DNA of 64,000 bases from Bradyrhizobium sp. WSM471 (GCF_000244915.1 NZ_CM001442.1:5270001-5334000), one strand, 5' to 3'; shown: positions 8,191-17,473, counted from the first letter of the stretch. Made by a program: numbers and translations. Notes: a model not told the origin generated them from the letters alone.

Positions 8191-8654
8191 GACGAGTGCA
8201 GTGCGAGCAAAAAACCTGCACCTGAATCCTGTTGTTGGCGCCCCCTACGCACCGATGAATGCAGCCGTCGGCCCCGATCACGAGGTTGAGTGGAGCCGCA
8301 CCGTCGCAGTTTAGGGCGAACTTCGTCGGCGCGTTCTTCGGGTGCAATGATCTCGTCATAAAAGACGATCTCAGTGGAACCACGGAAGACTCTGGATTTG
8401 CTTCGCTCAATGATGCTGTGGAGAGAGCGCGCCTCTGTCATCGATGCAGGGCTCTCGCATATGACTGATGAGCGGCGGCTTGCGTGCACGCCTCGCCTTC
8501 TAGACGGCGCTTACGCGTCTCCTCGGGATGAGTCTAATCGGCGTCAGTGCCGGTTGAAGCTGCGACCGCGCAGGCCGCCCTCATGCCTGGGGAGCCGGCC
8601 TAATCCGTTACGAGCGAAGCCTCCGCTTCGCTCGTAACGACGGAGTAAAAACAA
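8191..8654. other. Intergenic region, no convincing gene
   Basis: 464 bp. Short frames exist on both strands (for example 8187-8489 leftward), but none has a start site, codon pattern or product I can support. The last 50 bp hold a perfect hairpin (8606-8639). Possibly decayed coding sequence. Confidence 0.5.
8606..8639. repeat. Perfect 15-bp inverted repeat (4-nt loop)
   Basis: Arms 8606-8620 and 8625-8639 are perfect reverse complements around CTCC. The core GCGAAGC/GCTTCGC and the following ACGGAG resemble the ends of the large palindromes at 24428 and 35308, so this may be a shortened relative. It sits just past the end of the leftward DUF3126 gene and could act as a transcript end; there is no T-run. 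Confidence 0.7.
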
Positions 8655-8873
8655 CTATTCCTGATCGACCAGATCGTCCTCGAGGATCGCCATCTGGAAC
8701 TGGAACGAGCGATCGTCGTCCTCGTCATCGACGAAGAGCACACCGATGAATTCCTCGCCGATATAGACCTCGGCGGAATCATCCTTCTTTGGCCGCGGCA
8801 CGACGCGGATCTTGGGATTGCCGAATACGCGCTTCAAATACGCGTCGAGCTTCCTAACTTCCTTGACGTCCAC
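8655..8873 (-). CDS. DUF3126 family protein
   Basis: A 72-aa acidic protein starting at GTG 8873 with a TTGGAGA site upstream. The sequence (VDVKEVRKLDAYLKRVFGNP, then IRVVPRPKKDDSAEVYIGEEF and a DDEDDDR patch) matches the small alphaproteobacterial DUF3126 family, which I remember as usually found beside cysE, as here. Starts further upstream would add about 40 residues of non-coding character. Function unknown. Confidence 0.8.
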   Translation of the reverse strand: MDVKEVRKLDAYLKRVFGNPKIRVVPRPKKDDSAEVYIGEEFIGVLFVDDEDDDRSFQFQMAILEDDLVDQE

Positions 8874-9011
8874 GGCAAGTCTCCAATCGAAATCTGGGTT
8901 GGCGCGGGTTTTAGGACGAGACGCGACCAACCGCCAGCATGAATTGCCAAAGAATTTGGGGGCCGAAAGAGGTGGAAAACCCCGCCCTTCCGACAAGCTC
9001 GAAGTCCCGTC

Positions 9012-9836
9012 TCAAAGTCCCATGGCGTTGATCATCTGATCCATGGTGCGCGACGGCTCGGCGCAGCCGGCTTCGCCGACGACCTTGGCGGGCACGCCTG
9101 CGACCGTGACGTTGTGCGGCACGGGTTTGACCACGACCGAGCCCGCCGCGATGCGCGCGCAATGACCGATCTCGATGTTGCCGAGGATCTTCGCGCCGGC
9201 CCCGATCAGGACGCCGTGGCGGATTTTCGGATGACGGTCCTCGTTCTCCTTGCCGGTGCCGCCGAGCGTGACGCCATGCAGGATCGAGACGTCGTCCTCG
9301 ATAAGTGCCGTCTCACCGCAGACGAAACCGGTGGCGTGATCGAGGAAGATGCCGCGGCCGATGCGCGCCGCGGGATTGATGTCGGTCTGGAATACCGCAG
9401 ACGCCCGGCTCTGCAGATAATACGCAAAATCCTTGCGGCCCTTCAGATAAAGCCAATGCGCGAGGCGGTGGGTCTGGATGGCGTGAAAGCCCTTGAAATA
9501 GAGCAAGGGATCGATGAAGCGCGAGGTCGCGGGGTCGCGGTCGTAAACGGCGACGAGATCGGCGCGGAAGGCGTTGCCGAGATCGGGATCGTCGCGCAGC
9601 GCCTCGTCATAGGTCTGGCGCACGAGATCGCCCGACAGAGCGGAGTGATCGAGCCGGTCGGCGACACGATGGATAACCGCATCTTCCAGGCGGCTGTGAT
9701 GCAGCACCGTCGAATAGATGAAGGTCGCAAGCTCCGGCTCGCGATGGACGATGTCCTCCGCTTCGCCGCGGATCCGATCCCAGATCGGATCAAGCGTTGC
9801 GAGCTTTCCTCCCGGATTGACCTGATGCACTGCCAT
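9012..9836 (-). CDS. cysE: Serine O-acetyltransferase
   Basis: A 274-aa cytoplasmic enzyme making O-acetylserine from serine and acetyl-CoA, the first step of cysteine synthesis. The N-terminal helical domain (about 1-145) is followed by the hexapeptide beta-helix. Hallmarks are HHSRLEDAVI, FKGFHAIQTHRLAHWL, DINPAARIGRGIFLDHATG, ILHGVTLGGTG and the C-terminal GVPAKVVG. The length equals the E. coli enzyme. ATG 9836 gives the conserved MAVHQVNPGG start; a 39-residue longer form is unlikely. DUF3126 follows 138 bp downstream on the same strand. Confidence 0.95.
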   Translation of the reverse strand: MAVHQVNPGGKLATLDPIWDRIRGEAEDIVHREPELATFIYSTVLHHSRLEDAVIHRVADRLDHSALSGDLVRQTYDEALRDDPDLGNAFRADLVAVYDRDPATSRFIDPLLYFKGFHAIQTHRLAHWLYLKGRKDFAYYLQSRASAVFQTDINPAARIGRGIFLDHATGFVCGETALIEDDVSILHGVTLGGTGKENEDRHPKIRHGVLIGAGAKILGNIEIGHCARIAAGSVVVKPVPHNVTVAGVPAKVVGEAGCAEPSRTMDQMINAMGL

Positions 9837-10111
9837 GAGATCTGCTCTTTCGAATTGGCTCGTTTCGGTGGTTCTATAACACAGTCTAGGCGACAAAGTC
9901 CTGACGGGCTTGCCTGAGAGTGAACAGTGCGTTGCCCCGCGGAAGTATACCAACGCGTTGAATCAAAACACTTTCTTCCGACACTCCGGGGGGCAAGGTC
10001 GGCTCAAAATGGTCAGGGTTTCGCCAAATTCAAGCGGGGCGGCGTCAAACTATTGGTGAATTCCGCCTCAACCGTTATTGCGGGCATGGTCCGAGTGAGG
10101 ACGGAGCGGAT

Positions 10112-11485
10112 TTGACCATCACCACCGATCATGCGCGCGCGGGCGCCGCGGGTTCACTCTGGCTGCGGCTCGCCGCGGCCGCCCTGCCGCTCGTGATGAT
10201 CGCGCCGGCGTTCTGGAACGGCTATCCGCTGTTGCAATGGGATACTGGAGGCTATCTGGCGCGCTGGTACGAGGGCTATCTCGTCCCGAGCCGCTCCACG
10301 ATGTTCGGCATCTATCTGCACTATGGCGAGAGTTCTGGTTTCTGGATCAACCTCGCGGTCCAGTCGCTGACGACGCTGTGGCTGCTGCAGCTCACCTTGC
10401 GCGTGCTCGGCCTGATGCAGACATTCCGCTTCGTCGCGATCAGCCTGCTCCTGATCCTGTCGACTGCGCTGCCCTGGCTTGCGAGCATGTTGCTCACAGA
10501 CATTTTTGCAGGCCTGTCGGTGCTGTCGCTATTCCTGCTGGTCATCGGTGGGCAGCGGACCTCGGCGCTCGAAAAAATCTCGCTGTTCGTCTTCACCGCC
10601 TTTGCCGCCGCGACCCACAGCGCCACGCTCGGCGTGCTGCTCGGGCTCTGCGTCGCCGGCTGGATGGCGCGGCCATTGCTGGGGCGCCGGCTTCCGATCG
10701 CCGGATTGGCCCAAGCGAGCCTCACCATCGTCGCCGGCGGCCTGATGCTGGTGTCGGCGAACCATGCCTTGTCGGGCAAATGGGCCTGGACGCCCGGCGG
10801 CACCGGCGTCGCCTTCGGTCGCATGATGCAGGACGGCATCGTTGCGCGTTATCTCCATGACCATTGCCCGCGCGAAAAACTCAAGCTCTGCCCCTATCGC
10901 GACCAATTGCCGGCGACCGCCGACGAATTCCTGTGGGGCAAGAGCATGTTCAACACGCTCGGCCGCTTCGAAGGCATGAACGACGAGATGGGCACCATCG
11001 TCGTGGGTTCGCTCGCCGACTATCCGGCCTGGCAGGCCGGCGCGGCGTTGCGGGCGATGGGCCAGCAATTGCTGCATGTGGCGACCGGCGAAGGCGCAAG
11101 TGTCTGGATCCCGCACACCTATGGCATCATCGAGCGCTACATCCCCGCGCAGGTCGCGCCAATGCGCGCGGCGCGCCAGCAGCATTGGGCCCTCGACTTC
11201 GACTACGTCAACTGGCTGCACGTGCCCGTCGCGCTGGCCTCGATGCTGGCGCTCCTCGTGCTGCTTGGCCACGCGCTCGCACATCGCCGGCTGGACGATC
11301 TGACGCTGCTGGCAGCGACCGTCACGCTGGCGCTGCTCGGCAATGCCTTCATCTGCGCCGTCATCTCCGGCCCCCATGATCGCTACGGCGCGCGAATGGT
11401 GTGGGTTGCGACCTTCACAGTGCTGATTGCGCTGTTTCGCTCGTTCGGCGACGAGGCCGCGGACGCGACCTCAGCCGCGGCGTGA
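10112..11485 (+). CDS. Polytopic inner-membrane protein, unknown function
   Basis: A 457-aa protein with about nine hydrophobic segments (for example residues 16-38, 79-103, 106-122, 124-143, 150-170, 195-215, and three at the C-terminus). A long soluble loop at about 225-350 contains HDHCPREKLKLCPYRDQLP with two cysteines. The layout resembles integral membrane glycosyltransferase-like proteins with a periplasmic loop, but no catalytic signature is sure. The start is TTG 10112 with an ACGGAGCGG site just upstream. Its last 15 bp overlap the convergent hydrolase gene. Confidence 0.65.
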   Translation: MTITTDHARAGAAGSLWLRLAAAALPLVMIAPAFWNGYPLLQWDTGGYLARWYEGYLVPSRSTMFGIYLHYGESSGFWINLAVQSLTTLWLLQLTLRVLGLMQTFRFVAISLLLILSTALPWLASMLLTDIFAGLSVLSLFLLVIGGQRTSALEKISLFVFTAFAAATHSATLGVLLGLCVAGWMARPLLGRRLPIAGLAQASLTIVAGGLMLVSANHALSGKWAWTPGGTGVAFGRMMQDGIVARYLHDHCPREKLKLCPYRDQLPATADEFLWGKSMFNTLGRFEGMNDEMGTIVVGSLADYPAWQAGAALRAMGQQLLHVATGEGASVWIPHTYGIIERYIPAQVAPMRAARQQHWALDFDYVNWLHVPVALASMLALLVLLGHALAHRRLDDLTLLAATVTLALLGNAFICAVISGPHDRYGARMVWVATFTVLIALFRSFGDEAADATSAAA

Positions 11486-12229
11486 CAGGAAATCGAGCAC
11501 GCCGGTCTTGTAGACCTTGTCGCCGACCGCCCGCATGTGATCGCGGTTCGGAATGTCGAGCACTTCCGAACCCGGGATGATGGCACCGAGTGCACTGGCC
11601 GAACCCGCGACGTCGTCGGTGCTGCCGACCGCGATCAGCACCGGCACGTCGATGCGCGCGGCTTCGTCCTTCGTCATGAGATCGCGCGTGCCGCGCAGGC
11701 AGGCGGCGAGCGCCTTGCGGTCGGAACGGGTCTGGTCTGCAAAAGCACGAAACGTGCGCCCGACGGGATCGGAGACGTCGTCGAGCGAGGGCGCTTCCAG
11801 CGCCTTGGCGACGTTCTCGCCGGGCCCGGTGCCCTCGATCAGGCCGCCGATGCCGATGCCGCCGAGGATTGCCGAGCGCAGGCGCTGCGGCTCGTTGAGG
11901 GAGAGCCAGGCCGTCATCCGCCCGCCCATCGAATAGCCCATGAGATCGGCCTGCGGGATGGCGAGATGATCCATCAGCGCGAGCACGTCGCCGGCCATGG
12001 TCGGGATCGAGTACTGCGCCGGCTCGTAGAGCTTTGCGCTTTCGCCATGGCCGCGATTGTCGAGCGCAATGACGCGGCGGCCGTTCTTGCGCAGCTCCGA
12101 GACCCAGGTCGGATAGACCCAGTTCACGTTCTTGCTGGAGGCAAAGCCGTGCACCAGGATGATCGGATCACCCTCGCCTTCGTCGAGATAGGCAATTTCA
12201 ACGGCGCCGTTGTGAAAGCTCGGCATCAT
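11471..12229 (-). CDS. Alpha/beta hydrolase
   Basis: A 252-aa cytoplasmic alpha/beta-fold hydrolase. The oxyanion-hole motif is HGFASSKN (about residue 27), the nucleophile elbow is GYSMGG (Ser about 101), and a C-terminal GSTDDVAG supplies the acid and NRDHMRAV the histidine. DNRGHGES (about 57-64) is typical of epoxide hydrolase and ester hydrolase relatives. The start could be either of two adjacent ATGs (12229 or 12226). Substrate unknown. It converges with and overlaps the membrane protein gene by 15 bp. Confidence 0.88.
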   Translation of the reverse strand: MMPSFHNGAVEIAYLDEGEGDPIILVHGFASSKNVNWVYPTWVSELRKNGRRVIALDNRGHGESAKLYEPAQYSIPTMAGDVLALMDHLAIPQADLMGYSMGGRMTAWLSLNEPQRLRSAILGGIGIGGLIEGTGPGENVAKALEAPSLDDVSDPVGRTFRAFADQTRSDRKALAACLRGTRDLMTKDEAARIDVPVLIAVGSTDDVAGSASALGAIIPGSEVLDIPNRDHMRAVGDKVYKTGVLDFLSRRG

Positions 12230-12260
12230 CAGTTCCGCAATCTTGAGGGGAAGAGGTATC

Positions 12261-13397
12261 TTAGGCCGTGACGGCAGCGCTTGCCGGAACGACTTCGGCG
12301 GCGATCCGCGCCTGGCGAAGTCGCCGCGCCCGTCTGCGATCGCACCAGGCCTGGGTCAGGCGCTCCGTTGTCGCCTTGATCGAGGACAACAGGCCGAACA
12401 GTGTCAAGGCCGCACCGAACAGCCAGAGTGCAAGATTGAACGCCCCGCCGATCAGCAGCAGCGCGCCGCGGCCGAGCAGCTTCAGGATCGCGCGCGTCTT
12501 GCCGCCCTGCGCTTCCGCGAGCCGCACCGCGCGTGCGACGTCCTTGGGACCTTCGGCGATGCGCAAACTATCCATCGCGCCGCGCGTGCCGGTCTTCTCG
12601 ACGACGCGCGTGACATCCTTGCCGAGCCGAACCAGCGCGCCAGCCTTCTCGGCGCGGAACGCGGCCTTGATCGCGCTGACGGTCTCGCCCGGCCGCAACA
12701 CGGAGCCGGAGGCAACCGCGTTCTGGAGCATCGGCGTATCGACGACCTCGCGCGCGGACCGGCCGGCCCAGGTCGCTAATCCCTCGCCGAGCTGGCCCAC
12801 TTTTCGCGCGTCCTTCACCAGCGTCAGCCCCGCGCGAACCGGCGCGGCACCGCCGACGGAGACGTAGGTCACGGCCGTGACCGCGAGACCGGCGGCGGCA
12901 AGGCCCAGCACCAGGCGATCGGTCTCCTCGCCCATGGCGAGGTGCTTGCCCTCGCGCACGACGTCCCTGATGTCGCCGATGACGAAGAGATCGCCGGCCA
13001 CGGTTCCCGACAAGCTCGCAACATCGTCCGCGTTGCCGGTGACGAGACCGGTGGCAAACCGTTTTGCGAAATGCGAGGTGGAGTTTTCGGCTTTGACCGC
13101 GTCGCTGACACGGCTCAGGAGGTCGTCAGACAGCCCGATGTTGCGGTCGCGCGCCAGCGCGACAAAACTGTCGGCAAGATCGGCATCGCCCGATGCGAGC
13201 GCGACCTCGATGTTGTCCTGAATCAGGCGGTCGTTGTGCCGCAGCAGCGCGTCGAGCTTGATCTCGGAGAGCGCGGCGGGATCGTCTTGGGCGGCCAGAA
13301 TCGCGCCGGCCTCGCGGGCATGCGGTGCTACCTGCGCGAGCATGAAGCCGCATGCCGCGATACCGGTCAACGTAGTGCTGATTCGCAACCACTTCAT
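12261..13397 (-). CDS. Uncharacterised membrane-associated protein
   Basis: A 378-aa protein I do not recognise. A signal-like hydrophobic segment is at residues 3-21 (WLRISTTLTGIAACGFML). A second hydrophobic patch at about 175-200 (LVLGLAAAGLAVTAVTYVSVGGAA) and a strong one near the C-terminus (GALLLIGGAFNLALWLFGAALTLFGLL) follow. The tail is basic (CDRRRARRLRQAR). The middle is rich in Ala, Val and Asp with helical character. ATG 13397 is chosen because it puts the hydrophobic segment at the N-terminus; the longer frame to 13607 does not look coding. It lies 31 bp behind the hydrolase gene on the same strand. Confidence 0.6.
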   Translation of the reverse strand: MKWLRISTTLTGIAACGFMLAQVAPHAREAGAILAAQDDPAALSEIKLDALLRHNDRLIQDNIEVALASGDADLADSFVALARDRNIGLSDDLLSRVSDAVKAENSTSHFAKRFATGLVTGNADDVASLSGTVAGDLFVIGDIRDVVREGKHLAMGEETDRLVLGLAAAGLAVTAVTYVSVGGAAPVRAGLTLVKDARKVGQLGEGLATWAGRSAREVVDTPMLQNAVASGSVLRPGETVSAIKAAFRAEKAGALVRLGKDVTRVVEKTGTRGAMDSLRIAEGPKDVARAVRLAEAQGGKTRAILKLLGRGALLLIGGAFNLALWLFGAALTLFGLLSSIKATTERLTQAWCDRRRARRLRQARIAAEVVPASAAVTA

Positions 13398-13702
13398 GCG
13401 GAGAGCCTGGACGGTCCTGAGATCGTTGACGCCTGACGGTTCGTCTTTCGTCGCAATTACACGCGTCCGCAGACATAGTATGCCAAAATTGCGACACAAC
13501 GTCCCCGACGAAAGAAGGGCTTCTCTCAGGCCGCAAGATTGTGTCGAATTTGCATGAGCAAATGAGCATGGGGCATTGCGGAGCTTTCGGTTCCGCTGGA
13601 CTAGCAATCATCTACACCCACCAGTATGGTCCGCGGCGCCTTAATAATGCCGCGTCAGTCATGATTGTTGTCTGCCGCCATTGCCACTCCAGGATGAGTA
13701 CG
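13398..13702. other. Intergenic region, divergent promoters
   Basis: About 305 bp between the leftward unknown gene and the rightward zinc-finger gene. It holds an 8-bp inverted pair, CGACACAA and TTGTGTCG, about 47 bp apart (near 13492 and 13540), of uncertain meaning. No gene seen. Confidence 0.5.
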
Positions 13703-13948
13703 ATGTCCGACCATGTCGTCCCGCACTTCCACAACGATGCCGGTGTCCCCGTCATCGAAATCGGCTCGCAAGAGTTCATGTGCGTGGGCGCGAATCCTCC
13801 GTTCGATCATCCGCACGTCTTCCTCGACCTCGGCAACGACAACGAGATCATCTGCCCCTATTGCTCGACGCTGTACCGTTTCGCCGCCGACCTGAAGGCG
13901 GGCGAAGCCCGTCCGCCGGAATGCGTCCTGAAGGACAAGGTGGCCTGA
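13703..13948 (+). CDS. Zinc-finger domain protein (CHCC type)
   Basis: An 81-aa protein with the zf-CHCC layout also found in the mitochondrial complex I subunit NDUFS6: a first Cys in EFMCVGANPPFDHPHVFLDLG with nearby histidines, then ICPYCSTLYRF with two cysteines. Small stand-alone members are general in alphaproteobacteria. ATG 13703 has an AGGATGAG site about 8 nt upstream; ATG 13694 is an alternative three codons longer. The FAD monooxygenase gene follows after 19 bp, so the two may share a transcript. Confidence 0.85.
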   Translation: MSDHVVPHFHNDAGVPVIEIGSQEFMCVGANPPFDHPHVFLDLGNDNEIICPYCSTLYRFAADLKAGEARPPECVLKDKVA

Positions 13949-13967
13949 CCGCTTCCATCGGCCACGG

Positions 13968-15170
13968 GTGGCGCTCTCCCGAACGATTGTCATCGCCGGT
14001 GCCGGCATCGGTGGACTGACGGCTGCGCTTGCGCTCGCGGCCCGCGGCTTCCGCATTGTCGTATTGGAGAAGGCCGAGCGGCTCGAGGAAGTCGGCGCCG
14101 GTCTGCAACTCTCTCCCAATGCCAGCCGCGTGCTGGTCGAGCTCGGCCTCACCGAGCGCCTCAAGCTGCGCGCCGTGATCCCGGAGGCAGTCTCGATCAT
14201 GAGCGCGCGGGCCGGCGGCGAGCTTTTGCGCATGCCGCTGGGAGAAGCCGCCGCCGCGCGCGCCGGCGCCCCCTATTGGGTGGTGCACCGCGCCGACCTG
14301 CAATCCGCCCTTGCCGGCGCAGTCTCCGACCATCCCGATATCGACCTGAAACTGGGCGCGACCTTCGAAGACGTCGCGCCTCACGCCAAGGGGCTGACGG
14401 TCGTCCATCGCAGCGGCACGATCCGGCGCAGCGATCTTGCCAGTGCGCTGATCGGCGCCGACGGCATCTGGTCGACGGTGCGCCAGCATCTGTTTCCCGA
14501 GGTGCAGCCGCGCTTCTCCGGGCTGATTGCCTGGCGCGGTACGCTCGATGCCACGCAACTGCCGAAGGACTACACCGCGCGCCGGGTTCAGCTCTGGATG
14601 GGCCCGAATGCCCATCTCGTCGCCTACCCGATCGCGGGCGGACGCCAGATCAACGTGGTCGCGGTGCTGCCGGGCACCTGGAACAGACCGGGCTGGAGCA
14701 CGCCCGGCGATCCCCGCGAGGTGATGGACGCCTTCGCCGCGCCGCGCTGGCCGCCGCCGGCGCGCATGATGCTCGCCACGGTGGAGAGCTGGCGGAAATG
14801 GGCGCTGTTCGGCGTGCCTGACGACTGCCCCTGGAGCAAAGGCCCGGTCGCGCTGCTCGGCGACGCCGTGCATGCGATGCTGCCGTTTGCGGCCCAGGGC
14901 GCCGGCATGGCGATCGAGGACGCCGCTGTGCTCGCGCAGCATTTGAGCCCTGAGGCCGCCGAGAGCACCGCGGGCATCACGGCTGCGCTGAGACAATACG
15001 GCCGGACGCGGCAGGCGCGCGTGCGGCGGGTGCAGCGGACTGCGCGGCAGCAGGGCCGCATCTATCATTTCACTGGGCCGCTCGCGTTCGCGCGCGATCT
15101 TGCGGTCCGGGCGCTCGGCCCGGAACGCATGCTGGCACGGCAGGACTGGATCTACGGCTGGCGGCCCTGA
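13968..15170 (+). CDS. FAD-dependent monooxygenase (salicylate hydroxylase-like)
   Basis: A 400-aa flavoprotein of the group A aromatic hydroxylases. It shows the N-terminal dinucleotide motif GAGIGG (about residues 9-14), the middle IGADGIWS motif, and the C-terminal GDAVHAMLPFAAQGAGMAIEDA FAD motif. Such enzymes use NAD(P)H and O2 to hydroxylate aromatic acids (salicylate, 3- or 6-hydroxybenzoates). Start is GTG 13968. The substrate cannot be fixed from sequence, and there is no ring-cleavage gene nearby. Confidence 0.88.
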   Translation: MALSRTIVIAGAGIGGLTAALALAARGFRIVVLEKAERLEEVGAGLQLSPNASRVLVELGLTERLKLRAVIPEAVSIMSARAGGELLRMPLGEAAAARAGAPYWVVHRADLQSALAGAVSDHPDIDLKLGATFEDVAPHAKGLTVVHRSGTIRRSDLASALIGADGIWSTVRQHLFPEVQPRFSGLIAWRGTLDATQLPKDYTARRVQLWMGPNAHLVAYPIAGGRQINVVAVLPGTWNRPGWSTPGDPREVMDAFAAPRWPPPARMMLATVESWRKWALFGVPDDCPWSKGPVALLGDAVHAMLPFAAQGAGMAIEDAAVLAQHLSPEAAESTAGITAALRQYGRTRQARVRRVQRTARQQGRIYHFTGPLAFARDLAVRALGPERMLARQDWIYGWRP

Positions 15171-15195
15171 TGCGAGGCGCTGGCGGCAGGATGTT

Positions 15196-15615
15196 TCAGC
15201 GCACGGCTCTTGGCTTGTTCGAAGCAGGCTTGGCTGTGGGCGCCGGCGCAGCGGCCGGCGTCGCCTCGAGCGGCGTTTCCCGGCACTTGTTGCGGCGCCA
15301 GGCGTCCTCGGCCATCTGCGCCTGCCCGCGTACCGCGATGTACTCGTTGCGATAGGCAAGCTCCGACACCACGGCGCCGCCCGCACCGGTCTGTGCCTTG
15401 TCCATCAGTCTCTGCAAATCGCCGGTCCGGCTGGCGAGCGACTTGCGCTCGCCTTCGAGCTGCTTGCAATCGTACAATTCGTACTTGGCGGGATCCGCAA
15501 AGGCCGGAGCGACCGTCTCGCTCATGCCTGCGCAGCCGGACAGCGCGAAGCCGGCCGCGAGCAGCGCGACGGCCACGCAGCATGTGCGCAGGCGATATTG
15601 GATCAAAGCAGGCAT
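15196..15615 (-). CDS. Small lipoprotein, unknown function
   Basis: A 139-aa protein with a lipoprotein signal: hydrophobic residues 9-27 ending in the lipobox LSGC (Cys about 29, followed by AGMSETV). The mature part has two cysteines (YDCKQLEGERKSL and RRNKCRETP), a helical middle, and a Pro/Ala-rich tail (TPAAAPAPTAKPA). ATG 15615 gives a normal signal length; no strong ribosome-binding site is visible. It converges with the monooxygenase gene. Confidence 0.75.
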   Translation of the reverse strand: MPALIQYRLRTCCVAVALLAAGFALSGCAGMSETVAPAFADPAKYELYDCKQLEGERKSLASRTGDLQRLMDKAQTGAGGAVVSELAYRNEYIAVRGQAQMAEDAWRRNKCRETPLEATPAAAPAPTAKPASNKPRAVR

Positions 15616-15804
15616 TGGATGAAAGCTGACATGCCGGATCAATAGTCCCCCTGGATTGAGAATGCCTAAAGCAACAACAAATGTCCGGATTGAGGCTTTG
15701 CCTTGTGCCGCCGGCTCGCCTAAGGAAGAACCGCCCCTCCGGCCTGCAAACGCCAATTCCAGACCGCCGGTAAGGGACTTAAGTGGCTGATCTCGTTGGA
15801 TCAA

Positions 15805-15893
15805 GCGGGCATGGCGGAATTGGTAGACGCAAGGGACTTAAAATCCCTCGGTGCGCAAGCGCTGTGCCGGTTCGATCCCGGCTGCCCGCACCA
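15805..15893 (+). tRNA. tRNA-Leu (anticodon UAA)
   Basis: The acceptor stem GCGGGCA (15805-15811) pairs with TGCCCGC (15883-15889); the discriminator A is at 15890 and an encoded CCA at 15891-15893. The anticodon arm AGGGA-CTTAAAA-TCCCT gives anticodon TAA. A class II variable arm follows (CGGTGCGCAAGCGCTG). The T-arm contains GGTTCGATCCC. All parts are normal for bacterial leucine tRNA. Confidence 0.97.
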
Positions 15894-16233
15894 CGATCAA
15901 CGGGGCCAAGATCAGGCCCGCGCTGCTGTTGATTGCTCTGCGGTCACGACCGGCCCTCCGGTAGCTCATCAAAATATCGAGAATAACCCATCCAAAGGAG
16001 CCGATGCGATCTCCATGAGGCCCTCTGCAGTATCGTGCAGATCGCACCGTGACTGAACGTCCTGGTCAGCCGGCTCGGGTTGAGCTTCAGCAGCGTGTTC
16101 ATTACGCGAGCTTTAGCGCACTGCCACCGAACCCTGCGTCCTCCGGACGTAAAGCAGACTTTACTACCGCCCACGGTTGTGCAACCTTGAGACGTATTAT
16201 TTTAGCGATTTAAGCTCTCCGTTGGGAGATGAC
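15894..16233. other. Intergenic region after tRNA-Leu, no gene seen
   Basis: 340 bp between the tRNA and the next supported gene, with lower GC than the neighbours. No integrase remnant and no clear repeat of the tRNA 3' end is seen. Confidence 0.5.
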
Positions 16234-16596
16234 ATGCCCGGGCGCCAAGTTGACAACGAGACTGATTCCTATCCCGCCAAACTAGCAAAGCTAATTCCAG
16301 CCGAGGTGTCAGCGGCGTACTTGGCGATCAACTCGCTCGTACCTGCAGGAGAGGGCTTCAGCCCACCCATCTGGGCCTCGCTCGTCGTTCTGACGGTGTT
16401 TTGTGCCTTGTACCTCTGGAAAATACAGAATGTAACAAACGTTCTCCAGATTGCTTTCACAACAGCGTCCTTCCCGATCTGGGCATTGAACATCTCATCG
16501 ACCCGCAGCGAGATGATTAACCCGGTCGTCCTCGGCGTCGTCTTGATTCTCGTCACCGTCGCAATTCCGCTAGTACCCACGTCTCGCCAAGACTGA
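16234..16596 (+). CDS. Small inner-membrane protein
   Basis: A 120-aa protein starting at ATG 16234, preceded by TTGGGAGA. The polar N-terminus contains AKLAKLIPAEVSAAYLAIN. Three hydrophobic segments follow: about 46-66 (IWASLVVLTVFCALYLW), 75-92 (LQIAFTTASFPIWAL) and 100-117 (VVLGVVLILVTVAIPLV). No named family recognised. Composition is less GC-rich than the core genes. A secreted-protein gene begins 19 bp downstream, so they may form a two-gene unit. Confidence 0.7.
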   Translation: MPGRQVDNETDSYPAKLAKLIPAEVSAAYLAINSLVPAGEGFSPPIWASLVVLTVFCALYLWKIQNVTNVLQIAFTTASFPIWALNISSTRSEMINPVVLGVVLILVTVAIPLVPTSRQD

Positions 16597-16615
16597 CTGT
16601 CATACGAGGTCCACC

Positions 16616-17473
16616 ATGCGCTTCCTTCTACGAGCGTTTCTGATAGTTGCGGCCGTCTGTGTCTCCGATGCGGTTCATGCGCAATACGGCGCCGCGTTCG
16701 TATTCAATGAGCAATCCACCTATGGAAGCGAGTTTCTGCGGCAGCCCGCGGCGCAGTCTGGTCTGATCGTCAAAAGCGGCTGCGGCACAACGAGCCTGAC
16801 CGGTCGACGGTCCTACTTGGTCAAGAGCGGCGCGATCTATTGGGGCCTCGCCGATGAATGCGTTCGCGTTATCGTCAATCACCGCGCGACAGATACAGAT
16901 ACCGCCGTGCCCACCTACCTCGGCGTTCAAGTTATCGGCTTCTACGACGACCCGCAGAGCAGCTCGATTGTTCTGAGGCGCAAGGGCGCGTTCGTACGCG
17001 ACGGAAAGATCCTTCCCCCGTATGACGACAAGAGCCTATCGTCCGATGAACTCGATCACGACACGTGGGATAGCTTGCATACCGATGGCACTCTCCAAAA
17101 CGTTGATGACAAGGTTGGCAAGTGGCACGGCACTCCGCAGGGCGGGATTCACGATTCCTGGGACGATCGCCGCTGGTTTCGAACGTCCCGTGCTTACGAT
17201 CCGCAATTGCAGGTCAAATACAAGACGCTCGACAACCGCCTGATCCGCTTCACCCCGTACCCAGCGAATGGTTCGCCTCAGGACGGCCCGCTCAGCTTCA
17301 ATGTAAATCGTCGTGGCGCTCGCGTAGTGGTCGTACGGGTATTTTCGCCCTCGAATGCAGATTATGAAAACAACTTTGCGTTGGTCTATGAATCCGACCC
17401 GGACCGGGTTGCGCAGCTTGTGAATAATATACAAGTCGTGCAGGCGGGCTTGCTGTGGCGCATCTTTAGATAA
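16616..17473 (+). CDS. Secreted protein of unknown function
   Basis: A 285-aa protein with a clear signal peptide (residues 1-22, cleavage VHA-QY). The mature part is rich in Asp, Tyr, Arg and Trp and looks beta-rich. Only two cysteines are seen (SGCG and DECV). No domain recognised. Codon and base use is less GC-rich than most of the window, like the gene before it, which suggests that both are accessory. Confidence 0.7.
   Translation: MRFLLRAFLIVAAVCVSDAVHAQYGAAFVFNEQSTYGSEFLRQPAAQSGLIVKSGCGTTSLTGRRSYLVKSGAIYWGLADECVRVIVNHRATDTDTAVPTYLGVQVIGFYDDPQSSSIVLRRKGAFVRDGKILPPYDDKSLSSDELDHDTWDSLHTDGTLQNVDDKVGKWHGTPQGGIHDSWDDRRWFRTSRAYDPQLQVKYKTLDNRLIRFTPYPANGSPQDGPLSFNVNRRGARVVVVRVFSPSNADYENNFALVYESDPDRVAQLVNNIQVVQAGLLWRIFR

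Noticed and set aside
8187..8489. 100-codon leftward frame after the first caspase-like gene
   Set aside because: No ribosome-binding site, no family, and neighbouring frames are equally open; kept only as an uncharacterised gap.
13848..15386. 512-codon leftward open frame opposite the FAD monooxygenase
   Set aside because: The plus-strand product has all FAD motifs; the leftward product is Arg/Ala/His-rich noise.
15661..15789. Short rightward frame beginning ATGCCTAAAGC before tRNA-Leu
   Set aside because: About 40 codons with a weak ribosome-binding site and no conserved look; more likely leader sequence.
15772..15841. AAGGGACTTAA occurs at 15772-15782 and again in the tRNA-Leu anticodon arm (15831-15841)
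   Set aside because: Eleven bases only, and the surrounding sequence does not extend the match, so it is not supported as an attachment-site remnant.
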